Origin: Oreohelix idahoensis
Lineage: Eukaryota; Mollusca; Gastropoda; Stylommatophora; Oreohelicidae
Assembly (NCBI GenBank): GCA_024509875.1
Contig: JAMPIV010009922.1
Location: forward strand, 292,001 to 356,000
DNA: 64,000 nucleotides
Reading direction: 5' to 3'
The position numbers and the translations under genes were made by a program. The number at the start of each line of letters is the position of its first letter. The first letter of the stretch is position 1. The notes below the pieces were generated by a model that searched no databases, was not told where the DNA came from, and was given only the letters and a program-made list of their open reading frames with translations. Of the stretch, positions 34,552 through 47,217 are shown piece by piece.

Positions 34552-35350
34552 TGTGTTACAACAGATAGAGAGAAGACGTTAGTAACAATAGATAGACAGA
34601 AGACGTATGTTACAACAGACAGACGTTAGTTACAATAGATAGAGAGAAGAAGTTAGTTACAACAGATAGAGAGAAGATGTTATTTACAACGGATAGAGAG
34701 AACATGTTAGTTACAACAAATAGAGAAAAGATATCAGTTACGACAGATAGAGAGAAGATGTCAGTTACAACGCATAGAGAGAAGCTTCAGTTACAGCGGA
34801 TAGAGAGATGTTAGTTACAAAAGATAGACAGAAGAAGTCAGTTACAACAGATAGTAAGAAGATGTCAGTTATAACAGAAAGACAGAAGAAGTCAGTTACA
34901 ATAGATAGAAAGAAGAAGTCAGTTACAACAGATAGACAGAAGAAGTCAGTTACAACAGATAGAGAGAAGATGCCAGTTACAACAGATAGAGAGAAGATAT
35001 CAGTTACAACAGATAGAGAGAAGATATCAGTTACAACAGATAGAGAGAAGACGTCTGTTACAACAGATAGAGAGAAGATTACAACGGAGAAAGACAGAAG
35101 ACGTCAGTAGCAACAAATAGAGAGAAGACATCAGTTAAAACAGATAGAGAAAAAACGTCAGTTACACCTGATAGAGAGAACACGTCAGTTACACCTGACT
35201 AATAGGAGATGTTAGTTACAACGGATAGACAGAAGACGTCAGTTACAACGGATAGACAGAAGACATCAGTTACAACAGATAGAGAGAAGACGTCCCTTAC
35301 AACAGATAGAAAGAAGACGTCACTTACAACAGATAGAGAGAAGATTTATG
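34552..35350. repeat. 27-bp minisatellite, about 29 copies
   Basis: The unit contains GATAGAGAGAAGACGTCAGT plus TACAACA (27 bp). Being a multiple of three, it gives a repetitive Thr-Asp-Arg-Glu-Lys frame with no biological support. It ends where the Jockey remnant begins. Confidence 0.9.
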
Positions 35351-35985
35351 TTATATCATACCTTGGAGTTAAGTTGGATAAGAGACTCACCTGAAAGCCA
35401 CACCTGAAAGCAGTACAACAGAGAGCAACAAGGCAGTTCTCCATTATGAAGAAGCTGGCTGGCACGAATTAGGGAGAGGGGGGGGGGGGCAAATACCAGT
35501 ATACTTACAATAAGTGTATACAGGTACAATCAGGCCTATACTTGAATATGGCATGTCAGCCTGGGCCACGGCATCAAAAACAAACAGAACGTCTAGGGAA
35601 AGTGCAGAATGCAGGCCTTAGATTAACCACTGGATGGATGAAGACTACTCCTATCCTGGCTATGGAGAGATACACCAACATCCGCTCCCTTGATGATAGA
35701 CGTGAGGAAAAGGTGTTCATTCACAGCGAGAATTTTCTACGAATGCCAAACTCCATAGCCCGACAAATAACAGGCTGAAGAGAACCAGCTTCTTAAACAT
35801 TTCAAAACATCTGCTTCAGTGTCATGAAGGCCTTCTCCCAAAACAACCTACCGAAATGGAAAAATTAATTGATTATGAGGAGCCAAACTACTGCCATGAA
35901 AATATATATATCATCATAGAAGTCCCTGAAATAAGAAAGAAAGGCTACCAGACCCCTCTCCACAACTAAAAACCTTGGCTCATGA
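35350..35985 (+). pseudogene. Jockey-type LINE RT C-terminal remnant
   Basis: Readable blocks in several frames match the end of the RT and thumb region of Jockey-type elements: YLGVKLDKRLT, AVQQRATRQFSIMKKLAG, then LGKVQNAGLRLTTGWMKTTP and LDDRREEKVFIHSENFLRMP (35542-35778). A 12-base G run at 35478-35489 and several frameshifts break it. It ends about 30 bp before the E5 gag start. Confidence 0.8.
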
Positions 35986-36014
35986 GATGATTGATGAAAC
36001 GTAGTAATTATCAG

Positions 36015-37652
36015 ATGGCGGATTTGGCCAAGTTTCGCTCTGCTGCTGTGCAGACTGCGAAAGAGATGAACATGGAGGGTCAAAGTTTGATTGACTATGT
36101 CACCTCAGAATGTGATAAGTTTATTGCTAGGGAAGAACATAGGTTAGCTGAAGAGAGGAGAATGCAGTTAGAAGATGCCAGAGAGTTGAAAAAAATTGAG
36201 GCTGAGAAGGAGGCTAGAGCCTTAGAGGCTGATAGAGATGCTGAGATTAAGAGGCTGCAGTTGGAGGAGAGAAAAATTGAGGCTGAAGAAAAACGACTGC
36301 AAAGGGAAGCAGAAGCAGAAGATAAAAGGTTGCAGAGGGAGCATGAGTTGCGACTAAGGGAGTTGGAGCTGCAAGGCCATGCTCCTGAAAATGGTCACAG
36401 CCCCTCTACCTCTGATACGACTGCTAGTCAGGGGGCCTCCAACTCAGCTATGGAGTTTCATTTGGATTATTTTGTTGAGAGAGATGATGATATTGAATCA
36501 TATCTAAGTAGGTATGAGGTATTAGCTACAACTTATGGGCTAGAAAAAGAAAGATGGAGCTTGAAGTTATCCCAAGGTCTTCGGGGAACAGCTTATGATG
36601 TTTTTTCCAAAATGAGCAAGGATGACCAAGACAATTATGACTTGTTAAAGCAGGCTCTATTGTTAAGATACGAAAAGAATGGTGAATTTTACAGGAAGAA
36701 GTTTAGAAATGCCAAGCTACTGTCGGGTGAGACTTATCACCAGTTCTCTGCACGGTTGGAGACTTACTTGGAGAAATGGACTGCTATGAGGAAAACCCAA
36801 GATCTTAAAGAAATGATCCGTATTGAGCAATTGAGAGAGTCCGTGGCTCCAGACTTGAGAAAGTTTCTCATGGAACAGGGTGCAGAGAGGCTGGGGGAGT
36901 TACTTAATGTCGCTGAGAGGTATCAGGCAGCCCAGGCAGAGGTAGCTGGCGCCAAAAAGAAGCATGTAGATAATTATAGGGCCCCACAAAACCCAAATAG
37001 ATTTGATAATAAAGATCAGGGTAACAAGTTTAAGCAAAATTTTGATAGGCCACGCCATGATAATAAACATAAAAACCCACAGTTCAATGACAGGAAATAT
37101 GAGAAAAGAAAACCCCTTTATCAAAATAGATACTATTGTAAATGGTGTAAGAGAGAGGGTCATACCACCAAATTTTGTACAAGGAAACCTTCTGGATGTG
37201 TTGCTATGAAGTTGGGGAAAAAGGAAGTAAAGGTAAAACCTACTGGACAGCAGGAACCTTTTCATCCCCCAGTATGTGAGGACGTGGTATGTAATGGAGT
37301 CACAATTAGGTGCCTTTACGATACCGGTTTGGATTTTGATTCCGTGGTGAGTAAGCACTTGGTGAACCCGGATCAGTATGCCACAGAAACAGTGGAGATA
37401 CAAGGGGCGACCAAGGACCTACCACTCATGAAACTTCCCATTGCAAGGATAACAGTGAAAACTCACTATGTGGAAGGGATAATCAGAGCAGCAGTGATAG
37501 ACGCACTCATTTATCCTCTGATATTGGGATGTCGTTACGTTTTCGTGGGGAATCCCAAGAGACCTGTGGTCCTGGCAGCAGCCCAGACCCGTTCACAATC
37601 CAAAAAGGAAGAAGATGAGCCAATAAATACTCATCCAGAAGAGATGAGGTAG
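36015..37652 (+). pseudogene. E5 gag and protease
   Basis: The frame is open from 35991, but MADLAKFRSAAVQTAKEMN at 36015 aligns with the E2 gag start. An acidic/basic coiled coil spans residues 40-130 (counted from 35991). The SCAN-like capsid region is at 154-315 (LRKFLMEQGAERLGELL). A classical CCHC knuckle (C383-x2-C386-x4-H391-x4-C396) follows, and a protease with DTG at 444-446 and ILGCRYVF near 511. It ends at a TAG (37650-37652) where relatives continue into the linker to integrase. This is the only element here with a standard zinc knuckle. Confidence 0.9.
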
Positions 37653-40070
37653 GCACAGGCTGAAGATAGGACACTCAAGCCTTGCTTTAAGAAATTACCT
37701 AAGTGCCACACACCTCCAAGCAAAGGGGATTAATATATGAAGAACAAATTGTTGTACAGGAAGACAGGAACTGGAACAAATGGTCACAGCCAACTGGTAC
37801 TTCCAACTTCATATCGGGAGAGAGTGTTGGAATTAGGACATGCAGTTCCCTTTAGTGGTCATATGGGGATCAGCGCAACCGGACAGCGTATAGCTTGTCA
37901 TTATTTCTGGCCCGGGATAACGGAGGACATAAAGATATATGTAAAATCCTGTCCAGAATGTAAGAGAGTAGCTCCGAAGCATTAGACTGCTCCAGCAACT
38001 CTAGGGGAAATGCCCATAGTGGGAACACCTTTTGAGAGAGTTGCAGTGGATATTGTGGGACCTCTCACTCGGACCAAGAGGAGGAACAGTTACATCCTTA
38101 CTCTGGTGGACACTTGTTCTATGTGGGGAGAGGCGGTAGCCCTGTCGTCAATCGATTCGAAACATGTGGCAGATGCATTACTTACTATATTCACGAGGTT
38201 AGGATTCCCGCATCAAATCTTAACTGATAACGGCTCTCAGTTCAAGGGGAAACTAACAGAAGTTTTTAGGTTATTTCAAGCCAAGCACTTTCATTGTAGT
38301 CCGTATCACCCCCAAGGGAACGGCTAGGTAGAGAGGTTCAATTGGACTCTCATTTCTATCCTGAGAAAGCTGGCACATAAGAAACCTGATACGTGGGACC
38401 AATATTTGCCCGCTGCATTGTTTGCGTATATGGAAGTTCCACGTAATTCAACCGGGATGGCTCCCGCAACCCTGTTATTTGGGAGGCCAATAAAAGGTCT
38501 ACTGGAAGCATTGTTAAGGACGTGGACAGATGAGAAGGCAGAAGAGACTGTTACCTCATCATACCAATATGTTAACGAACTGACCACTCGTTTAAAAACT
38601 AGTTGGAAACTGGCAAATGAAAATTTGAGACAAGCCAGGAAAAAGCATGCTGCTTATTATAACAAAAAAGCGAAGGATAGGGAGCTTGCTGTAGGGGAGA
38701 AGGTGCTTCTTCTATTACCAGGCAGCAACAATAAACTTCAGATCGGATGGCAAGGTCCATATACAGTTTTGGAAAAGGTATTCAGAACAAATTATAAGAT
38801 AGACAAGAAGGGAAAGGAAAAAGTCTATCATGTGAACTTTTTGAAGAAATATCTGGACAGACAAATCCAGGAAGGAACACACTTAATGGCCTTGTCAATT
38901 GCAACCGAAATTAAAAATGAACCTCTCACCTCAGTTGAATATCCCCTGAAGCCCAGTGAAACGTTTGAACAGGTGAAGATCAGTAATCACCTGACAAAAG
39001 GACAGAGGGAGAGGATTCAAAACGTCCTGGAGAAACATACAGACGTGTTAACGGATAAGCCGGGGCACACCAGTTTGTTGGAATATGATATGAAACTACT
39101 AGACCCAACACCCATCTGTATGAGGCCTTATTCTATTCATTTCGCTAAGGAAAAAGCTTTGAAAGAGGAGATAGATTATTTGTTACAAGAAGGGATTATT
39201 TCTCATAGTGAGTCTCCTTATAGTTCCTGTGTGGTTTTGTTGCGGAAACCATCGGGAGAACATAGACTGTGCATAGATTACAGGAAACTGAATGCTGTCA
39301 CGGAAGATCAGGTGGATCCATTACCTGATACTACTCAACTTTTTGCCAGGCTGAACAAGGCAAAATATTTTTCCAAGGTGGATCTTAGCAAAGGCTATTA
39401 TCAAATTCCAGTAAAGCCTGAGGTTCGACCTTACTTAGCCTTTAGCACCTCGGAAGGTCATTATGAGTTCAACATGCTACCGTTTGGGTTGAAAAATGCC
39501 CCGAGTGTGTTTTCTAGGATGATGCGAAAATTGTTGGATCCCCTGAAAAATCCATGTATCTCGAATTTCATGGATGATATCCTCATTGCTACTGAAACTT
39601 TTGAGGAACATGTTAACTCTTTGAATATGCTGTTTGATAGACTCAGAGAGGCTAACTTGACTGCTAGACCAACAAAATGTTGTATTGGGTGTAAAGAGTT
39701 GGAATTCTTGGGACATACCGTACATCAGGGTAGCATGACCCCTGATCCCAAGAATCTGGAGAAACTGAAAAGAGCACCCAGGCCACAAACAAATAAAGAT
39801 GTGCGATCGTTTGTGTCGTTGTGTGGTTTCTACCAAAAGTACATTAAACATTTTAACTCTATATGTGCTCCTCTGACGGATTTAACTCGAAAGGGACAAC
39901 CTGATACAATAAATTGGTCCGCACAGTGTGAATTGGCTTACCAGGAGTTAAAAGAAAAACTCACAAGCAGGCCAATATTGCAATTGCCTGACTTGAATCA
40001 AGATTTTGTCGTGAGAAGTGACGCAAGCAACGTGGGCCTGGGCGCTACATTGTTGCAAAGGTCCTCCTAA
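37653..40070 (+). pseudogene. E5 integrase, RT and start of RNase H
   Basis: The integrase zinc domain (ELGHAVPFSGHMG, then KSCPEC) lies between stops at 37731 and 37983. The core has Asp in VAVDIVGPL and LTDNG. A TAG at 38325 sits two codons before the catalytic Glu of VERF. The GPY module is at about 38754. RT has CIDYRKLN, D in KVDLSKGYY, MLPFGL and FMDD (about 39567). RNase H starts with VVRSDASNVGLG and ends at a TAA (40068-40070). No frameshift occurs between gag and this point, so the ancestor had one gag-pol frame. Confidence 0.9.
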
Positions 40071-40404
40071 CAAGAGGGGGAATAGAACCCAGTCGCTTAT
40101 GCAAGCCGCAAGTTGAACAAGGCGGAAAAAAAATTATTCAACAAGTGAGAAAGAATGTTTGGCGTTAATATGGGCTATAAAAAAATTTCAGATTTATCTA
40201 TATGGCAGGACATTTGTGGTCCAAACAGATCATTTACCACTCGTATTCCTATCACAAGCAAAGCATGAAAATGCCAGATTATTAAGATGGTCATTACTAT
40301 TACAGCCATATTCATTTCTGATTGAATATATTCCCGGCCCTCAGAACGTCGGTGCAGATTTTTTGAGTAGACATCCGTGTGATGAAAGTCAGAAAGAAAT
40401 GTAG
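40071..40404 (+). pseudogene. E5 RNase H C-terminal end
   Basis: After the TAA, VAYASRKLNKAEK is readable in one frame. The rest (40159-40404) is in another, with VVQTDHLPLVFL and IEYIPGPQNVGADFLSRHP. At least one frameshift, probably in the A run near 40127-40133, lies between. It ends with TAG at 40402. Confidence 0.85.
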
Positions 40405-41522
40405 GACGTCATTTGCGATAAGTTATCTCACAGATTGTAACCTGCAATGGATGCATGTTTTAGGAAGGGATGTGTGTAGCGAAATATGTGAGATAATCGC
40501 TTATTTCAGTAAGATTCTAGTCCTATGATAATAAATACACCCGCCCTCAGGTGTCTGACTATTTTCATCTTCAACGCCAGTAGAGCGCTGCCTTTGGTGC
40601 AGTGGGAATGCTTTAAAAATGACCCGCCGTAAAAATCAAACACGTTTTAGTTTCGGTTTCGAAACGTACAATAAACCTTTTAACATCTCGCCGATCTGCT
40701 GCACGAAACGGAGGAAAAGCTTATAATTAACGAATTTCCAGAACTGTGTGACCAAACTGGCGATTGAATTAATGTAATATGTTAACTTTAACACTAAAAT
40801 TTGTAATAATTCGGACATTTCCCAGTAGTAAGAACGAGACGATTGTAATAATTAACGCCAACACTACCAACGGTTTGAAAAACCCTCTTCGCTCTGCACG
40901 CGGTCTCTTTAATATATACACGCTGTGGGCAAAGCCAGCAGAGGCAAACACACAGACAGTTTTCCATTTCCTCCTAGCGGTAAATTATGACGTCACTCAA
41001 ACTAGTTGGTTATTTGAATAATGAAGAAATGATAGAGACAGGGGGGGGGGGGGGAAGATGGCCGACTTGTGTATAAGTTATATTTGACGATTGACAGTGA
41101 CAAAACTGAAAATCTAAACCATAAGGAAACTGACCATAAAAAATCATATAGTAGGATAGCTTAGTGTCCCCTGAGCAAAAATATGGTAGTCCAAGTATTA
41201 GCCAAGTTATTGAGATAATACTAGATGTCTAAGAACGCTTGGACGGACAGACTGTTGTTCTTGCTCGTTACACATAACGTTATTGGGGACGCAAGTTTTA
41301 AAAAAGAGGCATGGTAGTAATTCAAATTCTATTGGTTGGTATAAGAGTATAGGAGTAAAAGGGGGGGGGGGGATAGGAAAGTGTTAACTAAAATTAAACA
41401 TCTTTTTCTATTGGCATAACTAACGCAGACTGACCAATGGACTACGAGGCACATAGTTTGTTTGGAGTTTTGGTTTTGTTTTTTCAAACTAAATTCAAAA
41501 ATATTTGGTAGTGCCTGCTTTT
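40405..41522. other. Unassigned DNA with two poly-G tracts
   Basis: No LTR, gene or known repeat recognised. Runs of 14 G (41041-41054) and 12 G (41361-41372) stand out. The expected 3' LTR of E5 would lie here, but I see no TG...CA block shared with the other LTRs. Confidence 0.5.
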
Positions 41523-41533
41523 ATTGGTCGGCT

Positions 41534-41889
41534 GGAGCCGTGCTAGCGTAGTGGTTACAACACCGCTCTGGCGACCGGGTGATTCAGGATCAAACCCTGG
41601 CGACGGCATTTGAGGATTTTTCGTCGACCGGGATTTGGACTGGATTAACTCGAGACCTGGCGAGGACATTTGAAGAAGTGTCGTCGACCAGGGATTGGCG
41701 GCTCCTGAGCCGACCCAGCTCTAATGGGTACCTCCGAAATCGGCGAGTATCTGCCTGAATGGCGAGGGACACCTGTCTCTGTACAAGAAAAAAAGGGATA
41801 CTCACGTAAAATCAATGTCAGGTTAGACAGTAATAATAACCTGAGATTTCGCCTCGAGTATTAGCGGGCGTACGAAAAAAAAATAAAAA
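41534..41889 (+). mobile_element. tRNA-derived SINE, family A, long subtype, complete
   Basis: It is flanked by an 11-bp target duplication ATTGGTCGGCT (41523-41533 and 41890-41900). The head GGAGCCGTGCTAGCGTAGTG has an A-box-like part, with a degenerate B box near 41583. The body includes a partial internal duplication: two copies of a segment around CATTTGARGA...GTCGTCGACC about 75 bp apart. It ends in an A-rich tail. Confidence 0.93.
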
Positions 41890-41900
41890 ATTGGTCGGCT

Positions 41901-43629
41901 CAAATAGATATTGGCAAAAGGCATAGTGGTCTCGTGGCCATTTGACTAGAAAATGTTATACAAACAACTACGTTGAGAGCAGATGTGATAATTGTAAAAT
42001 TAACTACTAAATTCACTATCTGGACGAGGCAGAGCAAAACTGAGACCATTTCTTTGCCAGTCAACGTTATTTGTGACATATTTCTTTGAATTAGTGGTAA
42101 GAATGCTTTATGTATTTACATGCTTGATTAAAACTGCAAAAGTTAGATACTGCTATGGGAAAAAGTGAAGGACATGCCGGGAGCAAACATTATTGAGTCC
42201 TCACAATGAACTGTATTTGACTGTTGCATATTATTATGATTTTATATTAATAATTTTGTTTTGGAAGATGTTAGTAAGCCTCAGTGTTCCATGAACACTC
42301 TTCAACATGCCTAGAGCGTTTATAATTTAGAAAAGAAAAGTAAAATCATATAAAAGGAGATGTGGTTACTCCACGTTATTGGATTGAAGCAAACTATGTA
42401 AAAGTACAGTGGCGTATCTGCCATAGGGACCTAACGTGTGGTCACAGAAAGGTGAGAGTCATAAATTAGGGGCTGATGCACATGAATGCACACGAGGCTG
42501 ACCCCATACCGTCATGTATACATAGGGATAAGAAGTTGTGAACAGATATGAAAAGGCCAGGGTGTCTTTTTATTACAGGGTTTTTTATTTTCCTGTTACC
42601 ATCCGGTGACAGGAAACCTGATGAGTGAGTGAAAAAAGTAAAGTCTCCATTCAAAAGTTATGCTGTGAGCTGATAGCCTGAAGGAGCTTGTGTGTGGGTG
42701 CTGATCTATATTGTCTATACAGTGACATCCTGACTTATTTCGTCATACCAAGATTCCCAGGTGACACGTTAACAGCTGGGACATCTGACACTTCATCCAA
42801 ATAAACTGGTTCTTATCAAAATAAAACAGAATTATATGGGGCATGAAGAAAACAACAGCTCCCCATAACCAATGACTATCACTAGCAACTATTAAAGTTT
42901 TAGTCTGTGAATACACCTACAGGAACTCTATAATAACATTATATTCATAGGACCAAGAGTCCATACTTTTAGTTAAAGCATTATATGTAAATATATTTCC
43001 TCATTTTCAAAGACCTGTCCAAAAGAAATGGCGGGACAGGCAGATTAAATTGTACAAAGAAAAAACATTCCAATTTTAAAGAAAACTTTAACCACAGTCT
43101 TATTCATTTTCTTATAGTGAGTTAAAGTGTATTGTGTTGATGTTCCATCATTTTCATTTCACCCCTAGACACTAGAGACATCATACACCAGCCACTAGAA
43201 TCAAAATACGGACTGTGTGAGATCTAGGGAGGTAGCGTTAGGTTCCCAGATAATATATATCATCATCATCATCATCTTTTTTAGATTCAGGGGCCTACAT
43301 GTGCTTGACCTCACACAGTTATCACAGACACAGCTATCTTTCTTGTTAGGAATAACATCTTAACCTCCCCAGCAAATTACACTTGCTACAACTCACGAGA
43401 TCAGATCTAAGCATAATATTATCCCATCAACCATTGCCCTTTAGTGGTTACCCTCCCATTGTGGAACCACTGGAAATGAGAGAGCTATGCTCTATCTAAA
43501 AGTGACAGTAAAATGGAACAACTAGCCACTCACTGCCCTATCCAGAAGCTAAACCATCATCCACAACAAGTACAAAAATCAGTGGAAGGAGGAAGGTGGT
43601 ACATGCAGCAGAGATGAAAAAAACCACCA
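41901..43629. other. Non-coding stretch, no gene seen
   Basis: About 1.7 kb of AT-rich DNA without domains on either strand. A short (ATC)n tract lies near 43259-43276. No motif is found in the 62-codon minus frame at 42466-42654. Confidence 0.5.
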
Positions 43630-43945
43630 ACTTAACAGACACGAACAGATCATCATATTCCGCCTGAAAACTGGACACTGCAGATTACTGGACCATCTCT
43701 ATCGCCTCAGGATATCTCATACAAATGAATGTCAGTGTGGAACTTGAATACAGAGCCCCGAACACATTCTCCAGCACTGCCCAAACCATGATGACCCACG
43801 ACGTCTGACCTGGCCAGGGAGGGCTGAGCTCAAGCAGAAGCTATGGGGCTTCCGCGCTGACCTGGAAAAAGACTGTTTACTTGGTCCTGGCGACAGACCT
43901 GCAGATTTAGCATGACTACAAACTGAACGCAGAAGAAGAAGAACA
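43630..43945 (+). pseudogene. Jockey-type LINE 3' end
   Basis: The translation gives IIFRLKTGHCRLLDHLYRL, then CQCG, SPEHILQHCP and further charged sequence. This is the conserved H/C-rich C-terminus of Jockey-like LINE products. One in-frame TGA lies near 43745. It ends GAACGCAGAAGAAGAAGAAC, the (GAA)n tail seen at three other LINE ends here. It is 5'-truncated. Confidence 0.8.
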
Positions 43946-43964
43946 TAGGACAACACTGTTAGAT

Positions 43965-44370
43965 CTTACAAATCTAGTTTACTAGCATAGATAGAAATCT
44001 AGTTTACTAGCACAGATAGAAATCTAGTTTACTAGCACAGATAGAAATCTAGTTTACTCGATTAGATTGAGATCTAGTTTGATAAAATGGATATAGATTT
44101 AGATTCATTGACATGATAGAGATCTAGTTTACTAAAACAGATAGAGATCTAGTTTAGTAGAACAGATAAAGATCTATTTAACTAGAATAGATAGAGATCT
44201 GTGTTAATAGAACAGATAGAAATCTAGTTTAATGGAACAGAGATCTACTTTATTAGAACATATATTGACCTAGCTTAATAGAACAGAAAGAGATCTAGGT
44301 TACTTGAAAAGAGAGATCTAGTTTAACAGAACAGATGGAGATCTAGTTTACTAGAACAGAGGGAGATCTA
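43965..44370. repeat. 30-bp minisatellite (GATCTAGTTTAATAGAACAG family), first block
   Basis: About 13 diverged units of the type ATAGAAATCTAGTTTACTAG plus CACAG, period about 30 bp. The same family reappears at 47100-47406 and 48160-48260, so it was either one large array now interrupted or several related arrays. Confidence 0.85.
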
Positions 44371-44574
44371 ATTCAATAGTGTGACCGCATGGCCTTCCAC
44401 GCTAGCATTATCCCTGCTACGACACTAGCATTTATACGTGCTATAATATGGTACATGTAGGAATGACCGACATTTAAAGCAAATAAGACGTTTTCACACA
44501 AAACGCAGTATCATTCAAAGTTCAGTCAGCAGTCACTGCTCTGAGAGGGCAAATATAGGGCAGTCCCAGATAAT

Positions 44575-44932
44575 TTTTTTTTTTTTTTTTTTTTTTTTTG
44601 CGTTCGCCCGCTAATACTCGAGGCGAAATCTCAGGTTATTATTTTATGTCTAACCTGACATTGATTTTACGTGAGTATCCCTTTATTTCTGGTGTCCCTC
44701 GCCATTCAGGCAAATACTCGCCGATTTCGGAGGTACCCATTGCAGCTGGGTCGGCTCAGGAGCCGCCAGTCCCTGGTCGACGACACTCCTTCAAATGTCC
44801 TCGCCAGGTCTCGAGTTAATCCAGTCCAAATCCCGGTCGACGAAAAAATCCTCAAATGCCGTCGCCCGGGTTTGATCCTGTATCACCCGGTCGCCAGAGC
44901 GGTGTTGTAACCACTACGCTAGCGCGGCTCCC
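44575..44932 (-). mobile_element. tRNA-derived SINE, family A, long subtype, complete
   Basis: On the minus strand it starts GGGAGCCGCGCTAGCGTAGT and ends in a run of A (T run at 44574-44599 on plus). The 11-bp target duplication TCCCAGATAAT lies at 44564-44574 and 44933-44943. It has the same internal duplication as the copy at 41534, so both belong to one subfamily. The nearly pure A tail suggests a recent insertion. Confidence 0.93.
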
Positions 44933-44943
44933 TCCCAGATAAT

Positions 44944-45644
44944 AAAAATGAATGAGAGATATGCGCGGAAAGTGGGAAATGAATGTTGTGATTTGGGTTT
45001 TTTGTCATTGTTTAGGTGGAAAAGAGAGTTGTGACAAAAGTCGAAAAGAAACCAAAGACGTGTGAGACAAATGTCGAAATAACAGAAAGTCGTGTGCAAA
45101 ATTTTGAAAACAGAGAGACGTGTGTAAAAATGTAACGCGTGGAAAAGAAAGGAGTGAGTCGTGTGAAAAATAGCGGGAAAAAGACAGGAGCATGTATGTA
45201 GAAGTAATATTTCTGGACAAGGCCACACTGTAGACATCACTGTAGAAGTACGTTTCTTGACCATAGCCGGTACTGGCCTATCTGTAGACGTCGATGATAC
45301 AGGCCAGTACTGTTGAAGTTTTTGTTTAATTATTATATTTGGAGAACAATATGGTTAGCTGTAGAAGGATGTGACATTTGAGAGTACAGTCATGATAACA
45401 CACACACCAATCCACGTATATAAGTCAGGAAAGGTTGTAACGACTGTGGTACGGTTATTCACAGTTTATTACCACAGTAACAAGGACATCATCACATTCA
45501 AGACACACTGTCAATAGCACAAGATTGCACTTCATGTAAGTAACATTGATCTACTACCAAGTAGTGTAGGGTAAATAATATCTCTGTGACTTCTCTTCAA
45601 CGAGCTGCAAGTAGTGCAGTATAAATAATATCCCTATGACTTCT
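44944..45644. other. Non-coding stretch with a small hairpin
   Basis: No gene seen. GTACTGGCCT at 45270-45279 is exactly complementary to AGGCCAGTAC at 45301-45310. A TATATAAG-like motif lies near 45417. Minus-strand frames around 44914-45264 are repetitive (several copies of a GTGTGaaAAATGTcG-like phrase) and not gene-like. Confidence 0.5.
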
Positions 45645-46025
45645 TTATCACCTCTGACAAAACTAGTCAGGTATATCTCTGGCAAAAATAGGCCGCATAG
45701 ATAGCGGGCTTCCTTATATAAATAATGTTAATCTTCTTCATCACATCTGACCAAACTAGTCAGGTATATCTCTGGCAAAAATAGGACGCATAGATGGCAG
45801 GCTTCCTTATATAAATAATGTTAATCTTCTTCATCACATCTGACCAAACTAGTCAGGTATATCTCTGGCAAAAATAGGCCGCATAGATGGCGGGCTTCCT
45901 TATATAAATAATGTTAATCTTCTTCATCACATCTGACCAAACTAATCAGGTATATCTCTGGCAAAAATAGGCCGCATAGATGGCGGGCTTCCTTATATAA
46001 ATAATGTTAATCTTCTTCATCACAT
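45645..46025. repeat. 93-bp tandem repeat, about 4 copies
   Basis: The unit runs from ATCTGACCAAACTAGTCAGG through TTCCTTATATAAATAATG to TTCTTCATCAC, 93 bp. It includes a TATATAA motif in each copy and is highly conserved between copies. It may be part of a longer unidentified repeat. Confidence 0.9.
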
Positions 46026-47099
46026 TCCCGCACCGGGAGTAAGTCACCTCAAAATGTAAAGTTCGTAGCTACTACAAATAGCTTCAAAAGTATTGTTACC
46101 TGCTCTGCACTCCAGCAAACAAACACACAAGAAACACTGGCCATTTCCTAGGCTTTACCGAACTATGCCAGAATCACAATCAAGGGGAATCTTAAACATA
46201 TTTAATACACAAAGAACTCTGATCCCCTTTTACACTGCCAGAGAAACATGGCGGGACACCTTCTCCGCTCAAACCGCCAAGCCAGACTGTTAAAACCCAG
46301 CAGTCTTCCGGACTCGCCAAAACCTTGGCGCATGCCCGGATCATCGCATGACTTGAGTTTAGTTCACAAACTGGAACGTACTGGGACTGTTCTAAGAAAA
46401 TCTACGAACAGAACCTTATATGGGCATATAGCTAGGCAATAGCAAGCCCAAAGGGAGATAACAACTAAATCTAACTTATTCCCGAAAATATTACAACTGG
46501 TTAACTCCCTTAAATCACAAATATAAAAAAGAAATATAAAAAGGTCACATTCCTAACTTACAACAAACTGACTCTTAACAATGTATAAAAAGGAGAGGTG
46601 TGGGCGATAGGAGATAGTTTATAGTTTTTTCTTTAGATTTAGAAGAAGGATATTACATATAAACAAGGAATTTGTGATAGGCAGTTTGTAGTGTTAGATG
46701 AACTTCATCTTTGAGATTATCAAGACCAGTTTATTATTTTTTTCTTCTGTTGGATATATTTCTTTTGGATGTATACACTATTTTGTTTATAAGTGAGTAA
46801 CGAACATGTCAAATTATGAAAATACCGAAACTTGTCAAACGACGGTCAATAAACATATACTGCATTGCTGTTTGTGGAACTTTACAGTATTTCATTTGGA
46901 TTATATATTGTCATGTTGAGACTGTTTTGCTTATCACTAAACCAAAAGGGAAAGAACGAACCTGGAAAGAAAAATGAGCAAAAGTCAAGTATTACCATCT
47001 CTGGCGGAAGGCCAGTTAGCACTTGAACTACAACAACGAATAAAGGATTATCTCTGACCAAATAAAATCAATATAACTACTAGTGCCGTATAACGTACG
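46026..47099. other. Unassigned DNA, possible LTR or promoter-like piece
   Basis: No conserved protein is readable. Near 46582, TATAAAAAGGAGAGGTGTGG resembles a core promoter with following AT-rich sequence and a poly(A)-type AATAAA near 46849, as in an LTR. I could not find ends or a partner, so this stays open. Confidence 0.35.
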
Positions 47100-47186
47100 C
47101 GGGCACAATAGAACAGAGAGATATCTAGTTCAACAGAACGGAGAGAGATATAGTTTAATAGAACAAAGAGATATCTAGTGTACTAG

Positions 47187-47217
<31 letters not shown>

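Larger units (their letters stand above)
36015..40404 (+). mobile_element. E5: Gmr1-like coding region with no visible LTRs
   Basis: gag, protease, integrase, RT and RNase H appear in that order. From 36015 to 40070 they stay in a single reading frame broken only by four stop codons (37650, 37731, 37983, 38325). A frameshift follows near 40070 and the RNase H end is at 40159-40404. I find no LTR on either side. The left side abuts a Jockey remnant and the right side is unassigned DNA. It is related to E2 and E3. Confidence 0.88.
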
